A DNA stretch of 64,000 nt from Nocardia ninae NBRC 108245. GTDB taxonomy: Bacteria; Actinomycetota; Actinomycetes; Mycobacteriales; Mycobacteriaceae. Positions 63,959 through 64,000 of this stretch are shown here, piece after piece. Under the pieces are notes generated by a model. The model was not told the DNA's origin. It saw nothing but the letters and a program-made list of their open reading frames with translations, and did no database searches. The stretch is taken from the NCBI RefSeq assembly GCF_007990755.1, contig NZ_BJXA01000022.1, positions 1 to 64,000 on the forward strand, written 5' to 3'. Position numbers and translations under genes: made by a program. The stretch's first letter is position 1. Every line of letters starts with the position of its first letter.

Positions 63959-64000
63959 GTGTCGATCACCACATCGTCTCGAGGTTGAGTCTCACATTAT

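Overview
The window is high-GC actinobacterial DNA, most likely Nocardia or a close relative in the Mycobacteriales. Evidence: C/G-ending codons nearly throughout, a mycofactocin-coupled SDR, a CPYC mycoredoxin-like protein, a DUF222/13E12 protein, a DUF2236 oxygenase, S-adenosyl methyltransferases of the DUF574 type, and membrane proteins of the MAB_1171c family. All names rest on reading motifs and architecture by eye; no database search was possible.

Layout. 1-5.8 kb: accessory segment with a clipped reading frame, an ImmA/IrrE metallopeptidase plus MAB_1171c-type membrane protein, a 2H phosphoesterase and two XRE-type regulators. 5.85-19.2 kb: a polyketide cluster of one giant fully reducing single-module PKS (KS-AT-DH-cMT-ER-KR-ACP-TE), a halogenase-like flavoenzyme, a gutted alpha/beta hydrolase, a hotdog thioesterase, a dienoyl-CoA-reductase-like SDR and a cytochrome P450. 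19.4-21.2 kb: a second ImmA plus MAB_1171c pair, closed by an 18-bp-stem terminator. 21.3-26.8 kb: accessory DNA with a C/A-skewed tandem-HTH gene, a TetR/carotenoid oxygenase pair, small orphan genes and a perfect 32-bp palindrome. 26.81 kb: tRNA-Ala(GGC), a plausible edge of the accessory block.

From 27 kb the content looks like chromosome backbone: a DUF222 gene, three tandem hairpin repeats, a DUF574 methyltransferase, a DsbA-like protein, a phosphoglucomutase/MFS operon, a CrcB-DUF190-CrcB operon, a secreted lipase, a TetR-controlled DHA2 exporter with twin operators, D-arabinono-lactone oxidase, sirtuin, DUF2236 oxygenase, ArsC-type reductase, VOC and AraC proteins, a dienelactone hydrolase, a phosphatidylglycerol lysyltransferase-like protein, a dehydratase, thiol-redox and hydrolase genes, a second regulatory/redox cluster at 51-57.6 kb (GlxA-type regulator, HPF-like protein, mycofactocin SDR, flavin monooxygenase, TetR), an aminoglycoside-phosphotransferase-like gene broken by one in-frame amber codon, secreted hypotheticals, an EamA permease and a MerR regulator.

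How it may work together: the PKS would load malonyl units (AT motifs) and, with its own methyltransferase and all three reductive domains, build a reduced, methyl-branched chain iteratively. The TE would release it and the flavoenzyme, SDR and P450 would tailor it. An adjacent XRE regulator shares a repeated 11-bp element with the sequence just upstream of a promoter reading toward the PKS. The paired ImmA/MAB_1171c genes on both sides of the cluster are the least explained part of the window.
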